This document shows positions 51,411-59,080 of a stretch of 64,000 bases of DNA, in pieces (the stretch's first letter is position 1; each line of letters starts with the position of its first letter). The translations under genes and the position numbers were made by a program. This DNA is from JBCAXA01 sp038534295 (GTDB taxonomy: Bacteria > Pseudomonadota > Gammaproteobacteria > Steroidobacterales > Woeseiaceae), in NCBI GenBank assembly GCA_038534295.1, contig JBCAXA010000004.1, positions 186,001 through 250,000 on the forward strand, read 5' to 3'. The notes beneath the pieces are model-generated. The model did no database searches. It saw only the letters and a program-made list of their open reading frames with translations, and was not told where the DNA came from.

Positions 51411-52310
51411 ATGCGACTGATCCGTGCTGGCACGCTGGCGGTAGCGAGCCTCAAACGCGCGGTCGAGAACTATCGTCGCTGGCTCGATTACGAACTCGTC
51501 GAGGAAGGCACGGTCGACGCTGCACTCGCGGCATCGCTCGGCGCTCCGGCAACGGCCGGCGCGCCGCTTGCCGTCATGCGGCCCGCGTCCGGCGCCGGCA
51601 TATACCTTCGGTTCGTCGAACAGCCACCACATCCGGAATACGTACCGCTGCGTAGCTACGGCTGGGCTGCGATCGAGCTTTGTGTCACCGACGTGCTCGC
51701 CGCGAACGAACGGGTGCTCGATGCGCCTGACTTCGAGATCATCGGCCCACCGCGCGAGATCGACGGTTTGCCGGCCATCTACCCGATGCAAATGCAAGGG
51801 CCAGACGGCGAGATCGTCTACCTCACGCAGATTCGCGACGACTTACCGGCGTTCGATCTGCCGCGCGCGCAATCGCTGATCGATCACCTGTTCATTCTGG
51901 TGATGGCCTGTTCCGACTTACCGGCATCGCTCAAGTGGATGGAGCGGTATACCGGCATGAATATTGGCCGCGAGAGCATGGAGATCGTTTATACGATGCT
52001 CGCGAATGCCTTCGATTTGCCGCACGAGCAGCTGCACACAATCGCTACGATGGTGCATGGCCGCGATGTGTTCTTAGAACTCGACCAGTATCCGCCGGCC
52101 GCCGTCGCGCGGCCGCGTCACGACGGCTGGCTACCGCCCGGCGTCGCGGTCGGCACGTTTTGGCACCCAGACTTTGCCAAGCTGGCCGCAAACGCTGGCG
52201 ATGTCGCCATTGGCGCACCGCAAACGCATGCCAGCGCGATATACGCTGGCCAGCCGTCACTGACCATCGTCGATCCGGACGGCACGCTCATTGAACTGGT
52301 TGGCGGCTAG
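51411..52310 (+). CDS. Two-domain VOC-family protein
   Basis: This 299-residue protein starts at the ATG at 51411, four bases after the NicO-like stop. It has two VOC modules: about 1-140 (GTLAVASLKRAVENYRRWLDYELVEEG, then EIVYLTQI) and about 155-299 (IDHLFILVMACSDLPASLKWMERYTGM, then LTIVDPDGTLIELVG). Two-module VOC proteins include extradiol-type dioxygenases and lyases. It is related in architecture to the protein at 62720-63649. The end overlaps the convergent MFS gene by 23 bases. Confidence 0.82.
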   Translation: MRLIRAGTLAVASLKRAVENYRRWLDYELVEEGTVDAALAASLGAPATAGAPLAVMRPASGAGIYLRFVEQPPHPEYVPLRSYGWAAIELCVTDVLAANERVLDAPDFEIIGPPREIDGLPAIYPMQMQGPDGEIVYLTQIRDDLPAFDLPRAQSLIDHLFILVMACSDLPASLKWMERYTGMNIGRESMEIVYTMLANAFDLPHEQLHTIATMVHGRDVFLELDQYPPAAVARPRHDGWLPPGVAVGTFWHPDFAKLAANAGDVAIGAPQTHASAIYAGQPSLTIVDPDGTLIELVGG

Positions 52311-53592
52311 CGTCTGCTGATTCGGGCGGCGCTACGATCTCGGTGCCTTTGAAGTGCCGATAACGGCCCAGCAGTAGGATTGGCACGACCCCAGCCAGCA
52401 ATACCCAGATCGCCCAAGTCAAAACAGTGTCGTAACTGCCGTGAGCTTCGTACGCCTTGTTGTAGGCCCAAGGGCTCAGGCCCGCACCGAGCGCGAAAAA
52501 ACCGTACAGCGCACCGTATATCGCGCCGTAGTTTCGAATGCCAAAGTATTTTGAAACCAAAAAGGCCATGAGGTCGTACTCGATGCCGGCAGCGAGACCG
52601 AGCAGCAGTACCGCGATCGTTGCCTGCAGCATCGTTGGTTCGGCGCTCGTCAATATGATCAGCGTGAACACCGGCATACTCATCAATACGAACGCGACGC
52701 CCGGCGCCCAGAGCCGGTCGATGAGGTAGCCGCCGACGAGCCTTCCGACGAGCACTGCGTAACCGATAAAACTCGCGAGCAACAGCGCGTCGGCGGTCGC
52801 AAAATTCTTGCCTTCGAGTATGAACGCGATGTTGGGAATGGGACCGCCAACGGAAAAAGACACGGGCACGAAGACGTACGCCAGCAGCCAGAATCGCCAG
52901 TCCAGCATCGCCTGCTTGAACGGCATGCCGTTGGCGGTGACGTTGGCGGCTCGCTCTGGCGATTCGGCGACGTGCTTGGCGGCTTTGTCGGCGACGGCGG
53001 GGTCGTCGACGGACCGCAGCAGAAAGAAGGCAATCGGAAACGAAATGAGCAATGGGAGCAGGCCGACTGCGACGTAGGCGGTTTGCCAATCGTATTGCGC
53101 AGTGATGAAGCCAGCGTACCGAATCGCTAGCCCACCGAAGATCCCGGTCGTCAGCAGCGCAATCCCCAACGCCAAGCCACGACGTTCGATGAACCATCCG
53201 TTGACGGCGCGGGTAAAGGTGATCGGCAGCGTGCCCGCACCCGCGAAAGCCAGTAGCCCCCAAAGGAAGAAATACAGCGTGGTCGAGCCGTTGTTCAGCG
53301 CGAATGCCATCATCGCGAACGAAAATGTGACGATTGACGTCAGAACGACGCGCCGCACGCCAAGCAAATCGGTCAAGCGGCCGATGAGTGGTGCCGCAAA
53401 AAAAGCCGAGATCGTAAATACCGCCAACCCGAGCGTGACGGTGCTGCGCTCCCAATTAAAGGCAACCACCAGCTCTTTGCTGAACACGATCAAAGTATAG
53501 AAAGGCAGCGGCGACATGCCGAGGCCAATCCCGATCATCGACGCGAACACGACTGGCCAGCCGTATTTGAATTCTCTAAAACTTCCCGCCAT
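52288..53592 (-). CDS. MFS transporter (OFA/monocarboxylate type)
   Basis: This 434-residue carrier has 12 hydrophobic helices. The loop 2-3 motif is GRLTDLLGVRRV, and the layout resembles oxalate/formate- and monocarboxylate-type antiporters (GWPVVFASMIGIGLGMSPLPFYTLIVFSKEL opening). It probably imports an organic acid. It is the last gene of the operon 57349-52288 (HMGL-like lyase, amidohydrolase, acyl-CoA ligase, DUF3598-like 2, MFS), 31 bases after its neighbour. Confidence 0.88.
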   Translation of the reverse strand: MAGSFREFKYGWPVVFASMIGIGLGMSPLPFYTLIVFSKELVVAFNWERSTVTLGLAVFTISAFFAAPLIGRLTDLLGVRRVVLTSIVTFSFAMMAFALNNGSTTLYFFLWGLLAFAGAGTLPITFTRAVNGWFIERRGLALGIALLTTGIFGGLAIRYAGFITAQYDWQTAYVAVGLLPLLISFPIAFFLLRSVDDPAVADKAAKHVAESPERAANVTANGMPFKQAMLDWRFWLLAYVFVPVSFSVGGPIPNIAFILEGKNFATADALLLASFIGYAVLVGRLVGGYLIDRLWAPGVAFVLMSMPVFTLIILTSAEPTMLQATIAVLLLGLAAGIEYDLMAFLVSKYFGIRNYGAIYGALYGFFALGAGLSPWAYNKAYEAHGSYDTVLTWAIWVLLAGVVPILLLGRYRHFKGTEIVAPPESADASRQPVQ

Positions 53593-53609
53593 CGCCGCCC
53601 CGCCTCGCG

Positions 53610-53639
53610 TTCGTTATCGTTCGTTATCGTTCGTTATCC
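53610..53639. repeat. 10-bp tandem repeat, three copies
   Basis: TTCGTTATCG is present twice and TTCGTTATCC once, in direct tandem. The repeat spans the stop codon of the DUF3598-like 2 gene and the gap before the MFS start. Copy-number change could alter the protein's C-terminus or the coupling to the next gene. Confidence 0.85.
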
Positions 53640-54073
53640 GCAATGCGGCGCTCGTTGCAGAGCGTGCGCTTTAGCGGTTCGCCGCGCTCGAACCAGTGCC
53701 ACGTTCGCATGCGGTGATTGTGACCCGGTTCGAGCAAAATGGTTTCGACGTACCAAGTTTCCGGAACGTCCCTGCGATCGAGCCGCAGCAAAATTACACC
53801 GCCTTCGGTCGCCCAAGCGTGGCCGCTGAAGCGCTCCGTGTCCCAAACGAGACGGTCGCCAACTAACGTGGCACCGAAACTCGAGTGCTCGCGCCGTCCG
53901 TCTGGCCACGTGAATTCGTTGTGCTGCACGTAGGCGAATTGGTCGCCCTGCGGGAATTCGCAGCGCACCCGACTGACGTAACGCTCCATCAGGTGACCGT
54001 CGAGATCGAACACCTGATATTCACCGCGCCACGTGCCTTCGTGACGCTTCAAAGTTTCCACAAACGAGCTCAC
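53624..54073 (-). CDS. DUF3598-like lipocalin-fold protein 2
   Basis: This 149-residue protein starts at a GTG one base after the acyl-CoA-ligase stop (TGACGTG), with a GGAGG site in the ligase's last codons. The order RHEGTWRGEYQVFDLDGHLMERYVS, HNEFTWPDGRREHSSF, TWYVETIL, RTWHWFERGEPLKRTLCNERR matches the other DUF3598-like protein at 43534-44043 throughout. It carries no signal peptide. The pair suggests two subunits or two ligands of one pathway. Confidence 0.68.
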   Translation of the reverse strand: MSSFVETLKRHEGTWRGEYQVFDLDGHLMERYVSRVRCEFPQGDQFAYVQHNEFTWPDGRREHSSFGATLVGDRLVWDTERFSGHAWATEGGVILLRLDRRDVPETWYVETILLEPGHNHRMRTWHWFERGEPLKRTLCNERRIADNER

Positions 54074-54074
54074 G

Positions 54075-55511
54075 TCACCGGGCCTCCGCACGTTGGATGA
54101 GTGCGACTTTGTCGGTTTTGCCAGACGCTGCTCGGGGCAGTTCACTCAAGCATTCGAGATGTCGCGGGCGCTTATAGGGCGCCAGTCGCTCGGCAAGATA
54201 ATCGTTGAGCGCGTCGATCGCCACTGGATTTTCGGCAACGACAAAGGCTGCGATCTCATCACGACCGTCAGCCGCACGATAGGCAACCACTGCCGCCTCG
54301 CTGACGGTGCCGTGACTCAGCAGCGCCTGCTCGATTTCGCGCGGATAGATATTGACGCCAGCTCGGTTAATGACGTCGTTCGAGCGACCGCGCAGCGACA
54401 GATAACCGGCCGAGTCTTGCGCCGCCAAATCGCCCGGATAGAACCAGCCATCGCGCTCGGTCGCGGTGAGTACGCCGTCGGCATCGACGCCTTGGGTGGT
54501 CACGCCCGGGCCGCGATAGCGTAGCTCGCCGGTCTCGCCCACCGCCATCGGTCGTCCGCTCGGATCGACGACCTCGACGTCGACGCCAAACGCAGCTTGA
54601 CCCACTGTGGCGCCGTGCGCGGCGAAGTCATACGGCTGTAGGACCGATATGCCGCCGCCCTCCGACGACGCGTAGTAGCCGATCAGGTGTGCTGACAGGC
54701 GGCGCTGAAAGGGCTCGACCTCGTGCGGATAAAACGCCTCGCCGGAAATGATTAGCCGGCGCAGCGTCGGCAGCAAGCGCTCGCTGCCGGGCAACGCCAG
54801 CAGCCGGCGCATCAGTGTTGGCACCATAAACGTCGCGGTGGCGCGCATGTCATTGAGGGTACGGACGAGAGCAGCCGGCTCGAGCGGCGGCGGCGCCAAG
54901 ATCAATTCGCCGCCGGCGGCCAACGTCGACATCGCGAACGATCGACCAGCACCGAACACGAGAGGCGTAACCAGCGCAAAGCGGTCGGCGCTATTGAGCC
55001 CGAGCGTGACCCACTGCGTAACGAACCGCTCGCGCATTTGTCGGTGAGTCACGAGCGCACCTTTCGGCCGCCCTGTCGTCCCGGATGACAGCGAGATCAG
55101 CCAGGGTGCATCGGCGCACTCGAACAACGCCGCGGTACCGCCGCGCCGGTCGACGCGGCGCGCATCGAGCTGACCGAGCGCTGCCGAACGGTGGCGATCG
55201 ACCAGCAGCAGTTCGACCCCGAATGCGGCGGCGAGCAGAGCGACTTCTTTATCGGTGCCGCGGTGGTCGATCGGCACGAGGCACGCACCCGCGCCGGCGA
55301 TCGCGTAGTGATAGACGACGTGGGCAGGCGTATCGGCCAAACAGACGCCGACACGCGTACCGGCGACGACACCTTTGTCGTGGAGTTCATCGATGGCGCC
55401 GCAAACCGCAGACCAAAGTTGCTCGTACGTCAATGACTCGTCGGCGGTACGCAGAGCCGTCGTCGCCGGACGCTGCGCGGCCTGCAGACGAACCAGGTCG
55501 GCAAGATTCAT
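54075..55511 (-). CDS. AMP-dependent acyl-CoA synthetase/ligase
   Basis: This 478-residue adenylate-forming enzyme has the P-loop LISLSSGTTGRPKGALVTH, the YYASSEGG motif (usual YGxTE), the YRGPGVTTQG segment, the hinge LRGRSNDVINRAGVNIYPREIE and the catalytic C-terminal lysine in PRAASGKTDK. It activates a carboxylic acid as CoA thioester. The substrate is unknown; it may activate the pathway substrate before side-chain oxidation. It is 6 bases after the amidohydrolase and one base before the DUF3598-like 2 start. Confidence 0.9.
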   Translation of the reverse strand: MNLADLVRLQAAQRPATTALRTADESLTYEQLWSAVCGAIDELHDKGVVAGTRVGVCLADTPAHVVYHYAIAGAGACLVPIDHRGTDKEVALLAAAFGVELLLVDRHRSAALGQLDARRVDRRGGTAALFECADAPWLISLSSGTTGRPKGALVTHRQMRERFVTQWVTLGLNSADRFALVTPLVFGAGRSFAMSTLAAGGELILAPPPLEPAALVRTLNDMRATATFMVPTLMRRLLALPGSERLLPTLRRLIISGEAFYPHEVEPFQRRLSAHLIGYYASSEGGGISVLQPYDFAAHGATVGQAAFGVDVEVVDPSGRPMAVGETGELRYRGPGVTTQGVDADGVLTATERDGWFYPGDLAAQDSAGYLSLRGRSNDVINRAGVNIYPREIEQALLSHGTVSEAAVVAYRAADGRDEIAAFVVAENPVAIDALNDYLAERLAPYKRPRHLECLSELPRAASGKTDKVALIQRAEAR

Positions 55512-55517
55512 GCAGCG

Positions 55518-56393
55518 CTACTGCCCGGTGGCCGGGTCCAGCCCATAAATACGAATGACGTTGTCGCGATACAGCGCCGTAAGGCTGTCGTCGCGAAAGC
55601 CCATGGCGTCTATCTCCGCTCGCGTACGCTCGAAATCCAGCACGGGAAAGTCCGTGCCGAAAATCACTTTGCTCCGACCGTAGCTCGCGATGTAGTGCCG
55701 AAAACTCTCCGGCCAGTATTTAGGACTGTGCGCATCGCAGCCGATGAATACGTTGTCGTGCTTCCATGCCATCGCGATCATCTCGTCGGTCCACGGAATG
55801 CCAACGTGAATCCCGATCAGCGTCAGTTCCGGAAAATCGCACGCCACCGCGTCGAGCGTGATGGGCTGGCCTACGCTGCGGCCGCGATGTTCGGGGCTGT
55901 AGTTCATCGATTGGCCGACCTGCATCTGGATCGGAATCTCGAGTTCGGCGCACTTGGTGTAGAACGGATAGACCTTGGCGTGGTCGGGCGGTATCTCGAA
56001 CCAGTGCGGATAGTAGTGCGCGCCGACACACCCGAAGTCGCGCACGGCGTGATCGAGCTCCCGAACGCCGCGCATACCCTGGGTCGGATCGATGCCGAGC
56101 AAACCCGAGAATTTATCCGGATAGCGCTCAACCGCGTTGGCGACCACCTCGTAGGGCATGTGGTAGCAGCCGGGTAAGCCGACCCGACCTGCCTTGGCCG
56201 CGATCAAAAACGCATGGCCGATATCGGCACGCTCCATGCGCTCGATCATCTCGTCGAGCGTGAGGCCGGGCATCAGCGCGTCCGACGCTTTCATTTTGCC
56301 GACGAAAAAGTCCGTACCCCAGTCGGGCCGATGCGCAAGCGCTTCACGCGTCCAAATGTTGACGACCGCGTCGATCGCGCGAATTCGGCTCAT
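55518..56393 (-). CDS. Amidohydrolase-2 family protein
   Basis: This 291-residue protein starts at the ATG at 56393, which overlaps the HMGL-like stop by 4 bases (ATGA). The family fold is that of ACMSD/LigJ/gamma-resorcylate decarboxylases. Usual ligands would be an N-terminal His-x-His, here replaced by AIDAVVNIW, then the HIGxH-type IGIHVGIPW and the terminal FGTDFP aspartate. The missing N-terminal His pair hints at an altered metal site, as in a subset of the family. It probably does hydrolysis or decarboxylation of an unsaturated carboxylate. Confidence 0.8.
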   Translation of the reverse strand: MSRIRAIDAVVNIWTREALAHRPDWGTDFFVGKMKASDALMPGLTLDEMIERMERADIGHAFLIAAKAGRVGLPGCYHMPYEVVANAVERYPDKFSGLLGIDPTQGMRGVRELDHAVRDFGCVGAHYYPHWFEIPPDHAKVYPFYTKCAELEIPIQMQVGQSMNYSPEHRGRSVGQPITLDAVACDFPELTLIGIHVGIPWTDEMIAMAWKHDNVFIGCDAHSPKYWPESFRHYIASYGRSKVIFGTDFPVLDFERTRAEIDAMGFRDDSLTALYRDNVIRIYGLDPATGQ

Positions 56394-57349
56394 GATGCGA
56401 GCGCGGTGCGGTCGCCGGTCGAAGCGGCCGGCGCATAGCCCAACGGCAGACCGGCATCGGCTACGAATCCGTACAGCGGTTCGTCCGGAATAGCAGCGTG
56501 GACGATTTTCCGCGCGGTGAGCAGACCGTCGATATCGATACCGGTGGACAGGCCCATCGCTTCGAGCATAAAGACGAGGTCCTCCGTGACGATGTTGCCG
56601 CTCGCACCCGGTGCGAACGGGCAGCCGCCAAGACCGCCGAGCGACGCGTCTAGCGTCGTCAAGCCGGTATCGAGCGCCGCCAGCGCGTTTGCCAGGCCGA
56701 GACCGCGCGTGTTGTGCAGATGAATACCGGTCAGCGCGTCCTCGCCGACCGCACGCCATACCGCCTTGATCAAGCGACGCACCGCGGCCGGATCGGCATA
56801 GCCCGACGTGTCGGACAGGCCAACCTCGTCGCAGCCGGCCGCCATGAGTTTTTCAGCGGCGTCGACGACTGCCGCTTCGGCCACTGACCCGGCAATCGTG
56901 CAGCCGAACGCGGTCGACAAACTGCCTTCAAAGTGCGGTCGCGCATCGGCCGGTAACCCGTTGAGCAATGCCCGTACCGCGCGAACTTCAGCGTAGACTT
57001 GCTCGTGAGTCTTGCGAAGATTCTTGAGGCTGTGTTGCTCTGAGACCGAGAACGGCAGCGTCAATTTATGGGCGCCGGCGGCCACGGCATCCTCGGCACC
57101 GCGTCGGTTGGGTACCAGCACCGCGACCGTCAGTCCGGGCAACGCGCGCGCCTCGCGGACGAGCGTCGCGGTATCGGCTAACTGCGGCAACAATTTCGCC
57201 GGCACGAACGAGCCGACCTCGATCTCACGGACTCCGGCCGCATGCTCGGCAGCAATCCAGCGCAGCTTGGCTTCGGTCGACATGACGGCTTTTGCGTTTT
57301 GCAGCCCGTCGCGAGGACCGACCTCGCTGATCAAAATGTCACTGGCCAT
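56390..57349 (-). CDS. HMG-CoA-lyase-like citramalyl/hydroxyacyl-CoA lyase
   Basis: This 319-residue TIM-barrel lyase starts at the ATG at 57349. It has the catalytic Arg13-Asp14 (SEVGPRDGLQ), the metal-binding HLHNTRG and the catalytic cysteine loop GGLGGCPFAPGASGN. HMG-CoA lyase cleaves HMG-CoA to acetyl-CoA and acetoacetate; members of this family also cleave (R)-citramalyl-CoA to acetyl-CoA and pyruvate. With the adjacent class III CoA-transferase and the LeuCD-type hydratase, the latter is my preferred reading. It is the first gene of a five-gene operon, with a perfect operator 28-49 bases upstream. Confidence 0.87.
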   Translation of the reverse strand: MASDILISEVGPRDGLQNAKAVMSTEAKLRWIAAEHAAGVREIEVGSFVPAKLLPQLADTATLVREARALPGLTVAVLVPNRRGAEDAVAAGAHKLTLPFSVSEQHSLKNLRKTHEQVYAEVRAVRALLNGLPADARPHFEGSLSTAFGCTIAGSVAEAAVVDAAEKLMAAGCDEVGLSDTSGYADPAAVRRLIKAVWRAVGEDALTGIHLHNTRGLGLANALAALDTGLTTLDASLGGLGGCPFAPGASGNIVTEDLVFMLEAMGLSTGIDIDGLLTARKIVHAAIPDEPLYGFVADAGLPLGYAPAASTGDRTALAS

Positions 57350-57376
57350 GGCGTACAAGTCGCGAAAAAAAGTAAG

Positions 57377-57398
57377 GTTGTTATAATATTATAACAAC
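57377..57398. promoter_or_regulatory. Regulon operator, site 6 (perfect 22-bp palindrome)
   Basis: The 20-bp core TTGTTATAA-TA-TTATAACAA (57378-57397) is flanked by G and C to give a perfect 22-bp palindrome. It contains TATAAT on both strands. It lies between the divergent HMGL-like and CoA-transferase genes and is the best copy of the regulon site. Confidence 0.85.
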
Positions 57399-57439
57399 TA
57401 AGCGACAATCAGAGCTAGCTGCCGCCAGTCGCCACAACA

Positions 57440-58612
57440 ATGCCAGCACCGTTACGACATTTACGCGTTATCGAGTTTTCGCACATGGTCATGGGTCCGT
57501 CGATGGGATTGATCCTCGGTGACCTCGGTGCGGACGTCATTAAGGTCGAACCGCTCGGCGGCGACAAAACCCGCCAATTGCGCGGTTCCGGCGCGGGCTA
57601 CTTCGCGATGTATAACCGCAACAAACGCAGCATTGCGGTCGATTTGAAGCATGCCGACGGGCGCGCTGTGGTCGAGCGCCTGGTGCGTCCGGCCGACGTT
57701 CTGCTCGAAAATTTTCGCGACGGCACCATGGATCGCCTCGGCTTTGGCTACGCGCCGATGCGCGAACTCAACGAACGGCTCATCTACTGCTCGGCGCGCG
57801 GATTCCTGAAGGGGCCATACGCGCATCGCACCGCCCTCGACGAAGTCGCGCAAATGATGGGTGGGCTTGCATACATGACGGGGCCACCGGGTCGACCGTT
57901 GCGCGCCGGTGCGTCGGTAATCGACGTAGCCGGTGGGATGTTTGGAGTCGTTGCGATACTTGCCGCGCTCGAGGAGCGCCATCGCACCGGTAGCGGCCAA
58001 CACGTATCTAGCGCGTTGTACGAGAGCACGGCATTTTTCGTCGGTCAGCATATGGCGCAACACGCGGTGACAGGCACACCGGCTCAGCCAATGCCGGTAA
58101 GACTGTCTGCTTGGGCGATCTACGACATTTTCGAGACCGCTGACGACGAGCGCGTGTTCGTCGGCGTCGTCAGCGATTCGCAGTGGCGCGCGTTCTGCGA
58201 GCATTTCGAGCTCGCCGAGTTTGCCGCGCGGGCGGAGTTTGCGAGCAATTCAGGTCGCGTTGCTGCCCGTGGTGAGATATTGCCGGCGGTACAGCGAGTG
58301 TTCGCTGCCCTGCCGCACGATGAACTGTTAGCGCGCCTCGAGCGGTGTGGGTTGCCATTTGCGCCGATCGCGCGACCGCACGATCTGTTCGACGACCCGC
58401 ACCTCAACGCGGCAGGCGGCTTGGTGCCGGTAACGATTCCGGACGGCGCCGCAACCAAACTGCCGGCGCTGCCCATCAGTTTTGACGGGGAACGCTGCTC
58501 GCAACAGCACGACTTGCCAAGCCCGGGCGCAAACACCGACGAGGTGCTGAACGAGCTCGACTACGCCGACGACGAAATTGCCCAGCTGCGGGCGGACGGC
58601 GTCGTTGCTTGA
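57440..58612 (+). CDS. CaiB/BaiF class III CoA-transferase
   Basis: This 390-residue family III CoA-transferase has the HLRVIEFSHMVMGPSMGLILGDLGADVIKVEP opening, YNRNKRSIAVDLK, and probable catalytic Asp134 in TALDEVAQ. The enzyme moves CoA between acids, for example from succinyl-CoA to citramalate, itaconate or an aromatic acid. It is divergent from the HMGL-like lyase through a perfect operator, so the two steps (CoA activation and C-C cleavage) are probably co-regulated. Confidence 0.92.
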   Translation: MPAPLRHLRVIEFSHMVMGPSMGLILGDLGADVIKVEPLGGDKTRQLRGSGAGYFAMYNRNKRSIAVDLKHADGRAVVERLVRPADVLLENFRDGTMDRLGFGYAPMRELNERLIYCSARGFLKGPYAHRTALDEVAQMMGGLAYMTGPPGRPLRAGASVIDVAGGMFGVVAILAALEERHRTGSGQHVSSALYESTAFFVGQHMAQHAVTGTPAQPMPVRLSAWAIYDIFETADDERVFVGVVSDSQWRAFCEHFELAEFAARAEFASNSGRVAARGEILPAVQRVFAALPHDELLARLERCGLPFAPIARPHDLFDDPHLNAAGGLVPVTIPDGAATKLPALPISFDGERCSQQHDLPSPGANTDEVLNELDYADDEIAQLRADGVVA

Positions 58613-58613
58613 A

Positions 58614-59012
58614 CTAAGAGGTTTTGCGCGGTTGCGATGCGTACTGGCGCACGGCCTCGGCCGACTCCCAGATGACGCCGCCCAACAAACGACCGGCGGC
58701 AGGTGTCACCTGGCGCACGACCATTTTGGCGTAAACGCCGGCATCGACGTACGGATCGCCGTCGACGAGCGCTTGCGCTGCCGCCTGGTCGACGGCCTGA
58801 ATCAGAAAGAAGCTGCCGCGAATGGCTTCTTCACCGGGCGGCCACAGCGGTCCGCACACCAGGTAGCGATCGCAGTTTTTCTCGACGTAATGCAGATGTT
58901 GTTCGAGAAAATCCTCGCGGATTTTCGCGCTGCTGCCATCCTCGTGATCATGGCCTTCGACGAGAAAGACGGTACCGTCGATCCGCGGCACGGTTGGCGC
59001 AAAATCGGCCAT
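58614..59012 (-). CDS. YciI-family protein
   Basis: This 132-residue ferredoxin-fold protein has the YciI layout: VFLVEGHDHEDGSSAKIREDFLEQHLHYVEK, then GSFFLIQAVDQAAAQALVDGDPYVDAGVYAKMVVR, with the His/Asp pair typical of the putative active site. Function is unknown in most; some are dehydrochlorinases or small hydrolases. The convergent CoA-transferase stop lies 1 base away. The 68 bases to the next gene hold a divergent promoter. Confidence 0.85.
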   Translation of the reverse strand: MADFAPTVPRIDGTVFLVEGHDHEDGSSAKIREDFLEQHLHYVEKNCDRYLVCGPLWPPGEEAIRGSFFLIQAVDQAAAQALVDGDPYVDAGVYAKMVVRQVTPAAGRLLGGVIWESAEAVRQYASQPRKTS

Positions 59013-59080
59013 GAAGTTCTCCCGAAATACGCAGCAATGCGATCGACAACGACGAAATTAGTCTAACAGGACCCGAAACG

